DNA of 64,000 nt from Favolaschia claudopus (taxonomy: Eukaryota; Basidiomycota; Agaricomycetes; Agaricales; Mycenaceae). The position numbers and the translations under genes are program-made. The notes beneath the pieces were generated by a model that was not told the DNA's origin, searched no databases, and saw nothing but the letters and a program-made list of their open reading frames with translations. This document shows, one piece after another, positions 31,627 through 41,922 of this stretch (positions within the stretch are counted from its first letter, which is position 1; every line of letters begins with the position of its first letter). The stretch lies in the NCBI GenBank assembly GCA_037176885.1, contig JAWWNJ010000054.1, positions 1,178,001-1,242,000 of the forward strand, in the 5' to 3' direction.

Positions 31627-32426
31627 TTGCATTCGAAGTTTATATCCATTTGGGCTCTCCGACAATTGAAGCATTGTCTGGATGGGCTATATAGCATTAT
31701 CTCTGTCCATACTTAAATTACCAAGCAGAACCTCGCTGTTTTTCGCTGAAAATGCGGCACAAAGCGCCTATATCTACCCCAGTCTGTTAACTGCTGCAAT
31801 CTGAAGTCAGACTGGCTTCCCTCACGCATAACGCGGCGCAAAAGAAAATAATAATGGGTCATATGATCGCGTGGCCGGGTCTCCGCTATAACCGGCATTG
31901 CCTTATTTAGGAAGAAACCATCCTCCAAGCGTTCCGAGCTCTATTAACATAATAAATTCCATTTTCTGAGTATCTTAGTGTCACATTGATGTATTCAGAT
32001 CGACCCCCACTAGCCCTATGGCAAAGTGGTGCTTGGTTTTGTATGCAAGGATGTGCTCGGACAACTTCCCGAAATGGCCGATGACAGAAATCAGAAGTTG
32101 AAACCAACCGCGGCCTTCCCGCCAACCGTACTCAAGGTGTGTGAATCAGTTTCAGACCATGGCAGACCAGCACAATCACAATCATTGTACCATTTATATT
32201 CACCCTCAATGCCGCACCGTTCTGTGGATAGAGTATCAAAGTGGCCCTGTACTTGATCAATAAGACTAATAACTCACTGACTCTGACAGCGAAAGAGCTG
32301 AATCAACGCAGAAAAACAGTTCAAGTTCAACCTTAGCCGGGAATGCCCGAGAAGCTGTCAAATTTGGCCGCGGGATTGATCGGCCCGCAGTTTAGACTCC
32401 GGTCAGTATCAGTATCAGTATCAGAT
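31627..32426. other. No gene recognised
   Basis: Ends in a short tandem (CAGTAT)n-like run at 32,403-32,424. An A-box-like TATGGCAAAGTGG is at about 32,017. No coding region supported. Confidence 0.35.
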
Positions 32427-32562
32427 CAGTGTTCTCCCTTAAGGCCTTATTAAGGGTGTCCTCGGCGGCTAAGGGCTTAACTTGATATTAAGACCTAATT
32501 AAGACCTGCAATTTAAGGCATTAAGAACAAAAAAAAATCGATTTTTTTTTTCGGCCGGACTA

Positions 32563-32833
32563 CTGTACTAATTCGACCGGTTGTTCACGTTATGTGTGAC
32601 GGCCGGTCGTGAACTGAACTTTCTTGAACTTGGTGACGGGTGACACCGAGTTTTTTGGCCCAAAAAGGGCAAGAAAATCAAAGAAATCTCCGGCCGGCAT
32701 GTGCCGAGCAATGCCGGCCTACCATATACGGGAATGTTGATGTGATTGACGTGTTGTGAACAACTTGTCCAGTGAACAATTTGGGTGACGGGTGACACCC
32801 AGTGCTAGTGAACAACCGGTCGAATTAGTACAG
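32563..32833. mobile_element. 271-bp MITE nested in the hAT-like element
   Basis: Termini CTGTACTAATTCGACCGGTT and the complement. TA on both sides (32,561-32,562 and 32,834-32,835). Inner GGTGACGGGTGACACC repeats occur in both arms. Tc1/mariner-like. It lies directly after the stop of the BED-type fragment. Confidence 0.9.
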
Positions 32834-32845
32834 TAGTAGCAAATT

Positions 32846-33142
32846 CTACTCGTTCCAGTTCCCGCCATTGTACTCGTCTCCGTGACCTTCCAGTTCACCA
32901 TCATCAGGTTCTTCGTCCGAATGTTCAGCTGCCAGCAATTCCATCAACCGCTCCTCTTGTGTGAATGCCTGACGCCGGCGTGAAGGAGCTCCGGAGGCTT
33001 CTTGAATCTTCACTGTGCCCCCGAATAACTTTGAAAGTGGGCACGGAAGCATTTCTTGCTGCGGCCCTCTGGCGTAGGGACGATGGGCTCGAATCCCGCC
33101 TTCATGGAAGTAGTTGCAGATGTCGAGCTTCTTGGGCGGCAT
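32846..33142 (-). pseudogene. Decayed BED zinc-finger N-terminus of a hAT transposase
   Basis: Starts MPPKKLDICNYFHEGG. The frame one base away continues EGRSKKCFRAHFQSY, which fits the pattern F.EG...R.KKC..AHC..C of hAT N-termini better than the open frame does, so at least one frameshift is present. The tail is acidic (EEPDDGELEG) and ends at GGNWNE. Only an N-terminal piece remains. Its position between CAGTGTTC ends supports a hAT origin. Confidence 0.45.
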
Positions 33143-33314
33143 TGCGAGAGACGACGTCGAAGGAGCGAAAATTTAGCCGAGTGTGCCGTAAATCCATCAG
33201 CCATCAATTAAGCCTTAATTAAGGGTTAGATTGCTTGGCCCAAGTTAAGCCCTAACATCAACTTGTTATTAAGGCTTAATCCATTCTAAGTCTTAACCCT
33301 TAGGAGGAACACTG

Positions 33315-34424
33315 CCTGAGTATCTGACCACCGCCATGAGTAACCGGCCGCGAGCCTCGAGGCTCTCCTGCCTTAATTAAGGCGATGTATTTATCGATAT
33401 TATTTGAAATTCATATCTTGAAGGCGCTTCTCCCGCAACGCCACCTCTAAGAGATTTCTTCTTCCTGTAATGCTGTTTTCAAGTCACAACATTATTTTGT
33501 CGAGTTCAAGGCGTACAAGGTACAAGGGCGGTATTAGCCAAGCCCAGCCAAATGTCGGAAATCGGGCCCGAATTGGGCCGGAGAGTTGACCGAGAAGCCC
33601 GAGGCTTGAGCTCAACAGCCGCCGCAACAGCGCCGCAGGGCGGAAGGCCCCGAGCCATGGCTCGGACAGTGGGAGGGAGGGCCCGCTCGCTGTGTCGGGC
33701 TTAATTTCTATAGCTTGCGAAAGTTCACAATATATTGAGTGACGCTCAATATATATTGACCGCCAACTCACACTATATATTGTCTGTCTCGTCAAGCTAT
33801 ACACATATTAGAGTGTATTTGCAGCCCTTTTTGAAAGTTTTTCCGCGAGATCTCACAAAATGATAAGCGAGTTTCAGAAAATGATCTCAAAGCTTTCGCC
33901 AACCTTGGTCGCGCTTCAACTCAATTTCGCACCTGCCTCCTTGGTTCCAAAGCAGGTGCAACGAATTCACCGTTGCCGCAGGTCCTGCGGTGTCTTTTTT
34001 TGTGGTGGTCGACCTCGCAAGCAACGAACAGACGCGTTAGAAAGAGTGCGCAGTGGTGTGGAGCGACCGCGATTAAGCGAGTCTCACAAAATCCTAAGCG
34101 AGTCTCGCCACGGAAAAATCGTCTTTTGGGAGGTTGCAAATACACGCTATTGCGACTTGTAGCTCTATTCACATTCAAATGTATGAGGTACATTTGTATC
34201 ATAAGGGGTTTTGTTTGACGGATCACCGTTTCAAGTTGGCAGCGGTGGGATCAATCAAGCCGTTTTCGACACCGTTGCCTGACCAGCCTCAGGTAAGTAT
34301 ATGAGTCCGTCGTACAAAGTACCATCCACGTACCCATGATTTCTTGGGCAATACTGTCCTTGAAAATTTCCGGAAGCGCACTGTCAGCAGACACTGGGGT
34401 CGGAATCAATACCTCAAGCATGGA
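33315..34424. other. No gene recognised
   Basis: AT-rich TATATATTG repeats at 33,725-33,785, and repeated AAGCGAGTCTC / AAGCGAGTTTC near 33,866-34,105. No coding support. Confidence 0.35.
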
Positions 34425-35688
34425 CTACAAATTCATACACGCACGCTTCTTCTTCTTCGTAGCCCTTTCCTCTTCGCCCGTGTCTGATCTACGTTGACCA
34501 GGGACTCGGATACTGATGGGGATTGGCTCTACGCTGCTGCTGCGAGGCTCCTCATCCTCGGACTCGGAGTCACTCCCTTCCGAATCGTTGTCAGATTGGA
34601 TATTCTCTGAGCAAATTGTAAGCCCTAGAGGCATCAGACAAAACCACAGAGAAAAAACTCACTGCTACCGCCCTGAAGTGTGGCAAGCGTCTCTTCATCA
34701 AGCCAGGTGTCGAGGATTTCTTTGGGTATGGGTTCGTTCGAGACTACATTTCTCATCAGTATAGATGACACTAGCCGCAGTGGATGAGCTTACCAATAAA
34801 GGGGCGGCAGTGGCGGAATCCACTTGTAGTAGCTCCTTTGTTGTACTCGGCATCCGCCCCAGTTGGGTGAGTTACAGGAGCAATTTGTAGTTGTTTGCTG
34901 TTGACCGTCCCCAACCACCATACAGGCTCCTTCGACTCAGACTCCGCCTCGACGCGATCGAAATAGGCAAACGGCTGTGGAAATAATTCGTGAAGCCTAT
35001 CTTTGAGCTCGTCGTGGTCCGCTGTCCGGTCAGTCGAAATTCCTTGCGTAAGATCCACCACAGCAAGGCCATGAACAACAGCCAATTGGACTGCCTGCCT
35101 ACCGGGAATGGCACGATTCTTCTTTGGCAGTTGACGCATCCCGTTCTGAGAGGAAAGGTAAGCACGCTGTAGCTCATAAAGCTGGATCAAAACCCACTGA
35201 GCATATTATTATTTGTACCACACGGCAAAATCATAATCGAGCCAACACGGAAATTGTTACTTGTGCTCTGGGTCTGTTTGTGCTTGGGTGATGTTAAGCT
35301 GATGAAATGCTGGCTGAGTGAGCATTACCTTGTTTTTTTTCGGTCGCATCCCCTGGTTGGACTCGAGGTTTGCGGCTGCTCGGGTCTTGCGAGAACTTTT
35401 TGCACCAGAGGAAGTGAGTCCAGTTCGGGCTTTACCTATTTTGGCTAGCATTGAAGATGACGCGGAGCTTCCAGAGCCTTTGTTGGCAATTCTTTTGAGA
35501 ATGCTGTCTACGTCTTTCCCTTTCTACGACGACACTTCAACGTGGTATCTTTGTTTGTGTAAACAGTTCGGTTGCGCACAAATGCCCAACTCTCCGAGTG
35601 GACGATACTCGGTACAGGCGCACTCGTCGTCGGAATCTCTGTCTTGTGCAATGCACTCGACAGCTCGCACCTTGGAGGTGGAGGCCAT
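34425..35688 (-). pseudogene. Transposon-associated acidic protein, partner of the integrase-core gene
   Basis: Met at 35,688 starts MASTSKVRAVECIAQDRDSD, followed by a Cys pattern CACTEYRPLGELGICAQPNC. TAG at 35,524-35,526 interrupts the frame, which continues KGKDVDSILKRIANKGSGSS to RPKKNK. After an intron come LYELQRAYLSSQNGMRQLPK, LHELFPQPFAYFDRVEAESE, EPVWWLGTV and then, after another intron, a Ser/Asp/Glu-rich tail ending in KKKKR. I recall similar proteins in basidiomycete genomes near transposons; the function is unknown. It lies just downstream of the integrase-core gene on the same strand, so the two may form one mobile cassette. One stop codon makes it probably non-functional. Confidence 0.55.
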
Positions 35689-35699
35689 ATGATGAGGAG

Positions 35700-37555
35700 G
35701 AAAGAAAGAAAGAAAGAAGGAGAGAGTGTGGGTGGGTGGGTGGGTGGTTGGCTGGGTGAAAGAGAGAAAGAATGGAAATTGTCTTCGTGCGCCTCTGCGA
35801 TCCGTTCCTCCAGGCTCTCCGTATCGTCCGACTGGCTTCCGGTGGCGCTGGGTGGATTGGAAATTTCTTCATCTTCGAGTTGACCAGCGCCTGTTTCCCC
35901 AGCAGCCCGTTGACGTTCACGACCATGGGTACCGTAATAGCGCTCGAGGACATTGGGATGGACCCCGTTGCAGTCCTCGTCATAAAAACCATTCTGTAAC
36001 CGGCCCATAAAACACATCTCCTATCGGAAATTGTCAAGTATTGTGCAAACAATGTTAATTCAATCATGAAACGTACCTCAGGGCTTTGGTCATGACCTTC
36101 GCCTGAAATTGGATGGCCGTTCCATTCTGAGCGAAAGCTGTCGCAGTCTTCGTTGATGAGATCGAGAAATAAGAAATGGAGAAGCCACAAGTGGTGGGGG
36201 TTACGCCGATCCAGACCATGGAGAGCCTCGAGGCGATAAAAGAAGACTCTCCAGCGTCGAGCAAATTGAGAGCCAACCTCAACCCAGAGCCGCTCGATTT
36301 TCGTGTTGGTTGTGGATCTGTAATAAGGTGGTTATGCGCAATGCACTGTATTATATATGAAAGTGACTTACGACCCCCAAATGAATGACCCGCGACCAAG
36401 GCCCCGCTTCAAAATCATGTACACGGAGACCTTCTTGTTCTCTGCACCACGATCTCCGCGCATACGGGATGGAAGTCCGTACTTGCCAACAGCTTCAAGG
36501 AATACATCAAGAACTGTTGAAGCGCGGTTGTTAGTACTGGCACGCAAGCCAGTTATCTGACAGAGTAGTCAGTCAATGAAGATCGATTCCCAAAAGCGTG
36601 AAAATACCGTCCGAGAGTACCCATCCACTATTCCGTGAATAACAATACCCCAAAGAATGAGTTTGTGGTGCCCGTCAATATGCCATAGCGCATGCGGCCG
36701 GGAAACTTGGTATTTGCCGCGCTCGATAATACGGCGCTGGCGCAAAATCCGGCCAATTCCGTCAACGCGGCGGACAGATGAAAACACGCGACGTTTTTAA
36801 ACGCGGACGCCATGGCAGCGTAAGAATCCGATAAGGTATCTGATTCCAGAATCCGGCTTTGCTTTGCGAACAGACCTCACCAGTTTATCGAGATCAGCTT
36901 TCGATAACTGAGTGAACTCATTGTGAACTCCATGTTTCTTCATCTGATCAATTAAAGTGGGCCGGCTGACACCCATAGCACGGGCGAGTGCTGCAACTGA
37001 GATACGATGGTGAGAAGCCATCGCCTCAGCAAGCAACTCTGGGTTGATCTCTTTACGAGGGCGGCCTCTCTTCCCCGTGCGGATGACGGTCACTGGGGAG
37101 ACAAAATGTACATGACTTTCCTGTCTGAACTCCTTTTGAGCCTGGATCTAGTTTTGCGTAAACAATTCCGCATACCTTTCCGACGCCAATTCCTGTGCCT
37201 GACAGAGATTGAAAATTAATTCACCGACAGCTTCAGTGCAGTCAAGCACCCATGAGATAGGGATGTGCTTATCCTCTGCATGTGCTTCGAATGCTTTAAG
37301 TATTGGGAACAGCTCTTTTGTTGCGTGTTGAGCGTGAAATTCAAGACGTTTGGCGTCAGCGTCTTGACTGAGTACTGAAGACGCGGAGCGGAAGGTGCCT
37401 GACATGAGCTCATATGCTGCATGCACATTTGGAGACCAGGGCTCGTTTTCCGGCTCGGGAAGAGGAGGAAGTGGACGCGACATAGTGGAAGGAAGCAGAC
37501 CAAATTTAGAGCCGACAGCCGAAGTTGGCAACAGTAAATTTGTTTGTTGCGCCAC
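35700..37555 (-). pseudogene. Integrase-core (DDE) domain gene with a single nonsense codon
   Basis: N-terminal exon from 37,555, or more likely from Met 37,481 ([17 protein letters not shown]). A second exon has GKRGRPRKEI and a helix-turn-helix-like ISVAALARAMGVSRPTLIDQ, then SGIRYLIGFLRCHGVRV. TAA at 36,797-36,799 falls here, and the same frame resumes KRRVFSSVRRVDGIGR and PHALWHIDGHHKLILWGIVI. After a short intron: ITGLRASTNNRASTVLDVFL, MRGDRGAENKKV and LGRGSFIW. After another: TKIERLWVEVGSQFARRW and LHFLFLDLINEDCDSF. Candidate catalytic residues are D in WHIDG, D in RGDRG and E in KIERLW. The usual family tail after RIAEAHEDNF appears replaced. DNA-integrating role is inferred from the fold. 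Confidence 0.75.
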
Positions 37556-37560
37556 TCACT

Positions 37561-38204
37561 ATGAGCACCGACAGCGACAAGATGGCCTTGGACAACGACA
37601 ATAGGCAGGGAGTCGTCAAGAACATTGGGCACTTTCAGAGGCATTCCACGTTCTGGTACTCAGACGGCTCAATAGTAATTCGAGTGAGATTTTTCGTGAA
37701 AAACAATACTCTCACAGATTGAGTCCGTACCCTAGGTCGATGACAAGACCGTTTACAACGTGCACACTACCATGCTCCAGAAGCTGTCCGAGATCTTCAA
37801 CAGTCTCATCACCATTCCCGACGGGAAAAAGAAAGATGATCCAACTCGCGAAGGAACTGAAGCGTATCCCGGGCCCCTCTTCCTCCCCGGGACAACTGTC
37901 AGCGAGTTCGACGATTTGTTGCAATGGATCTACCGCGCGTGAGTGGTATCGCTCGTCCACTGCACTTTTTTCTGAAATACGCCTAGGGAGTGGCAAGCTC
38001 TGGGCAACGATAACATCGAGCGCGAACGCATCTGTACTCACCTGATGAAACTAGCGCATAAATGGGAGATCCCTGTCGCGACGGATTACGCAGTCAAGGT
38101 TCTGGATGGGATCCCCCTCCCCCCATCGCGCCGTATTCAGCTGGGAGGTAGATTCAGCATTAACAGATGGATTAACAGTGGCATAGAGCCTGGACATACC
38201 TAGC
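37561..38204 (+). CDS. BTB/POZ domain protein, short
   Basis: Three exons: 37,561-37,683, 37,736-37,938 and 37,987-38,204, with GT..AG introns of 52 and 48 bp that keep the frame. The product is about 180 residues. It has the basidiomycete BTB pattern: HSTFWYSDGSIVIR, then VYNVHTTMLQKLSEIF, LFLPGTTVSEFDDLLQWIY and HKWEIPVATDYAVKVL. BTB domains mediate dimerisation and cullin-3 binding; family members with no other domain are abundant in these fungi. The C-terminus (RRIQLGGRFSINRWI then stop) is shorter than usual, so it may be truncated. It starts 5 bp from the upstream-most start of the divergent integrase-core gene. Confidence 0.75.
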
Positions 38205-38802
38205 TGGTTTTGCCTTAGGTCCGTTTCTCTCAATCCATTTTTCAATCCATTTCAGTGATTAATGAACGTTAAAACTGTTCAAACCAAGTTTAAACAACAA
38301 ATTATCAGAGAAATAAACAATATCCCAAAAACGGCGTCTTTTGTTCCAAAATAATCTCTTCCAAGTCACATCAATTGATAGTCCGAAACAAAAAAGAAGA
38401 AGAGGAAACATTGTTCAACGTCAGCCCATCTTTGCCGCGTGCGTCTGGTTGCCGAGAATCAATGACAGATTCCGCCGAGATGACGAGGAGAGCATTACTT
38501 TGGTAGTTGATGTAGGCAAAAGTAGAACCTTGCTTTTGAATATCGCTATGTTTGAGTACATTTTGACTTGACAGTTGATCGCCGTCTTGCTTCTGTGAAT
38601 CCGATGACGCAAACACATTTTGACCACCGACTGTCAAAATCCAGTTACATCATTGACAGTCCTATCTACCTGCCCGACCCAAGGCCCGCATCCGAACCCG
38701 CCTCGCCTCTTCTTGTTTTCGAGCCACATAAACAAACTAAACTAAATTAAAATAAGTACATCTGATTGAGTGGCAGTAATTGAGAGTGCATGGGGGAGAT
38801 AT
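38205..38802. other. Intergenic, no gene recognised
   Basis: Contains short inverted strings around TTTTGAC/GTCAAAA (38,560-38,640). Nothing supportable as a gene. Confidence 0.35.
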
Positions 38803-39209
38803 CTAATAGAGAGGCTGGCGCGCGCGCTTGGCAATTACATACTGAACAAGACTAGCTCCCGGCTGCAAGAGCTCTTTGTATCCGGCTGCCTCGAGCAATG
38901 CTTCACATCTCTCAGCGCGGCATCGATTCATGTGCGCTTTCTGCTTCGCATATGCACAATAACCAGCCTGCACACCATCAGCAAGTTCCGTCCAAACCGT
39001 ATCCCACTTCCGAAAACTCCGAATGCTCCGCAGAAGTTCCGCGAGGCGCATTTCAACATGTTCCCGCCATCGTTCGACTTCTGCCTCGGCCCGAAACCAC
39101 TGGACACGGTCCGCTAAAATGAACCGAACTATTTGAGTGCAGCCACACATTTAACAAAACCACACTCCTGAGACCATTCATCCATTTCTTCGCTTGTTAA
39201 CTTGCCCAT
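38803..39209 (-). CDS. KDZ-associated small coiled-coil protein
   Basis: Met at 39,209 gives MGKLTSEEMDEWSQE, then a short intron (ending near 39,110) and DRVQWFRAEAEVERWREHVE, SFRKWDTVWTEL, AGYCAYAKQKAHMNRC and ALLEAAGYKELL. The charged helical heptads suggest a coiled coil. Such segments occur as the C-terminus of, or just after, KDZ transposases in basidiomycetes, here lying downstream on the same strand. It may be the last exons of the KDZ gene or a separate gene. No stop codon interrupts it. Confidence 0.5.
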
Positions 39210-39479
39210 TTTACCGAGATCTCGCCACTTGACTTGACTTGACTTGAAGTTCTATTATATGCCGTACCTGGCCAGTGAGGCTATGCGGCAGTACAAGAGG
39301 GGAAGTTAAGGTTACATGATCACTGGTAGGTTACGGGACGATTGCGGTAAACAGAAAGGAAATGGAAGCCAACCCTCGGAGCGAGCCTCCGCCTTTTGGG
39401 CTGTTTCCTCGGCTGTTACTGGCTGCACTTTGACTGTTCGGGACGTATCTTTGACAAATCAAGTGAGTTGCATCCAAAA

Positions 39480-41462
39480 TTATAAAACAATGTGCGTACT
39501 GATTTTGCGTTTTGGCATCTGAGTCCCTGACATAATTGGAGGTGTCTTTGTCGATCCGGAAGATTGTTGCGTAGATTGCGAGGGAGTGGACGACGAAGCC
39601 GTCATGGTGAACCAGCGGCCATCTGTGAGGTGAGAATCACCCAGCTGCCGCTTCTTGATCACTGACTTCATAAACGTGTCAGCAATGGAAAGCGGAGGAA
39701 AGCTGGACTGCGGGCCGGGCTCCAGACTACCCAGAGTAATCATTGCTTTTCGCGCTACATCGTAAGTCCCCATTCGGAAGTCTCGACGGCGAATGATATC
39801 GCGAAGTTGATCACCAGCGCGCGATCTCTGTTTCTGCTGTCGATCATGCCTTGCTGTATGATCAAGCAGGGCCCGAAGTGTTTTGACCACGGACTGAGTA
39901 GCTCGAAGGGCGTCGAAGGCTTGCCCCTCGCGCCACCGTGCTTCCTCGCTGCCCAAGGTTCCGAGTCTGAGCTCCTGGCGTTCAACTTCTACAAAATCAG
40001 AAGGCAGAAACAGCCTTTCGTGCTCCAGTTGAATGGAAGGCAACTGCTGCGACTGGAGCGCCACCTTGTCCCCTACCTGGGGCATGATCTCCCGCTGTTC
40101 TCTCCGCCATGCGGTAAGGCGTGCTTTGAGTTTAGAGCGTCGCTTCGCAATTTCCGATGCAAGAGACTGTAAGTCCTGTTCTTTTGACTCCGTTACCGCC
40201 CGTTGAATTTTACGTCTATCAAAGAATCGCACGTGAGCGATTGAAAAGAAAGATCGGATTTACACACTGGTCTTCCTCAATCATCAAAGCGTCGTTGATG
40301 AACCGCGCGATTCGATTTCTGGGGACCATACTGCCTTTAAAGCGTTCATCCTCTGCCAGCATTCGCTGGTAAATTGCCTGCTGAGATGGAACTGGAGAAT
40401 CGATGAATACCTTTCCCTTCAGCGGAATTCGACTCGCCTTTACTTGTGTTGTGTCGATAGACACTGATTATGTCCTTCCCCACCCGTCGTGGAGTGCGAT
40501 CCATGATCTTCCATTTCTTGACGAGGTCACCCGCCGAAGCGGAGAGGCCATTGAAATGCCGAAGTTTTTCTTCAAACTGCTGCTTCCCTCTACGCAGCTC
40601 CGATGCCAACATTTCACCTAACTCAGGAAATTAAGCGATGAAAGGAAACTAGAAGAAACACGCACCAATACCAGCTGTTTTCTTGTAGTTCCAATCGTTC
40701 TGATGGTCAATAATGGTATCTTGTCGATGACCATTGTTCATCTGACGAACATGCGGCCCCAGTTGATTCGCTTCCGGCCACCACTGCTCTGCCGTCTCGC
40801 CATGAAGATGCCCTACGCAACTCAGGTAAGCAGTCCCGTACTTATACATACAATCTTCTTGATGTCCTTGAATGTGAAGAGATGACACACCCCAGCGCAT
40901 CTTCTTCACTTTAACTAGAACATCAGGAAAATTCTTTGCGATCCGACTTTCGAGATGAATTGTATACTCGCATGCGATGTCATACGTCGCCATCTCATCC
41001 ACATCATCAATTTCGAAACGTAGTTCGAAAGTCATCTTTCCACGCCCATTGTAAAGGCGCAGAGACGAGACCAACGCGTAATCACCGTTAGAAAACCTAT
41101 GTTGAAGGTGAATAGTCAAGTTTCGCACAGCTCGATTACGCACTTTTCACCGTAGTGTAAGTCAACACTGCTCAGAATAAAGACATGACTGCACTGCGCG
41201 TTTACTGTGCCGGTGATTGCCATATTCTTGAACTTTTTCTTGTCCTGTTTGTTAACCGCTTTCAGATAATTACATGTTGATTTCTTCCTCGATCAGTTTG
41301 GGTGGATCGTTACAATTACTGACATACCTCTGTTGATCCGGGATTTTCTTTCAGATAAGCTCGATAGTCTCGGTCCACTGGGAAGTGAGCTTTTCCTCCC
41401 AACGAAGAAACGATGCAGAGGCTCCGGCGGCTCTTCAAGTCGCTGTAACGCGACCTTGCCAT
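39480..41462 (-). pseudogene. KDZ (Kyakuja-Dileera-Zisupton) transposase, N-terminus deleted
   Basis: From the Met at 41,462: MARSRYSDLKSRRSLCIVSS, then an abrupt jump to GGKAHFPVDRDY. After introns come STCNYLKAVNKQDKKKFKNM, FSNGDYALVSSLRLYN, YDIACEYTIHLESRIAKNFP, LHIQGHQEDCMYKYG and the hallmark GETAEQWWPEANQLGPHVRQ with MNNGHRQDTIIDHQNDWNYK. The C-terminal part has ERLFLPSDF and AFDALRATQSVVKTLRALLD. The D of YDIAC and the E of the GETAE segment remain. The upstream zinc-binding and first-Asp (D.NF) region is missing between SSL and GGKAH, and a frameshift occurs near 40,450. Related N-terminal residues survive at 59,290. It is a dead transposase. Confidence 0.85.
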
Positions 41463-41500
41463 GATTGCAGCACATCCCGTACGGCGAACGGGAATTGAGG

Positions 41501-41767
41501 GCTAGTCGACGTGGGGAACAAGTGACTAGTACCTAGAGTATATTAGAGACTACAAGGACTGTGAGTAGAAAGTAGAAAGTAAAGTAAAGGTATACGCACG
41601 CTAGTCAACGTGGGGAACAAGTGACTAGCGGGCAGCGAAGGTAACGAGCAGTATATAAGGTAGTGAAGGGGATGGTGATGGCAATGCGACGGTACGGGTG
41701 CAAAGGATGATGAAACGACGAAAAAAAATCGGAACGGAGTGGAAGCTCACGGATCAATCCTACAACA
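41501..41767 (-). repeat. Solo LTR, copia-like family 2, copy 3
   Basis: Starts (left) inside the hairpin CTAGTCGACGTGGGGAACAA and ends TCCTACAACA, the outer LTR end. About 20 bp shorter at the left than the 31.35-kb copy. It abuts the start of the KDZ gene remnant and gives the empty-site sequence that confirms the 6013-6178 MITE borders. Confidence 0.75.
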
Positions 41768-41922
41768 TTACCCTCACGGACACGGCCTAATACACGCGGA
41801 CTGCTCTCCGCCGGGAGAGCAGTTGGTTTGGCTACAACAAGTTGTCCTAAACGACATTACTCAAGACGATTGGCCCACCCAAAATGGTCCTTCTTGACAC
41901 GCTCGTTATCGACTGTCACAGC

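Larger units (their letters stand above)
32427..33314. mobile_element. hAT-like deletion derivative with BED-type fragment
   Basis: The termini CAGTGTTCTCCCTTAAGG and, inverted, CAGTGTTCCTCCTAAGGG (CAG.GTTC ends are typical of hAT). Subterminal zones on both sides are rich in TTAATTAAGG/CTTAATTAAGGC motifs. Inside are a short transposase-like fragment and a nested 271-bp MITE. An 8-bp target duplication was not found. Confidence 0.65.
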
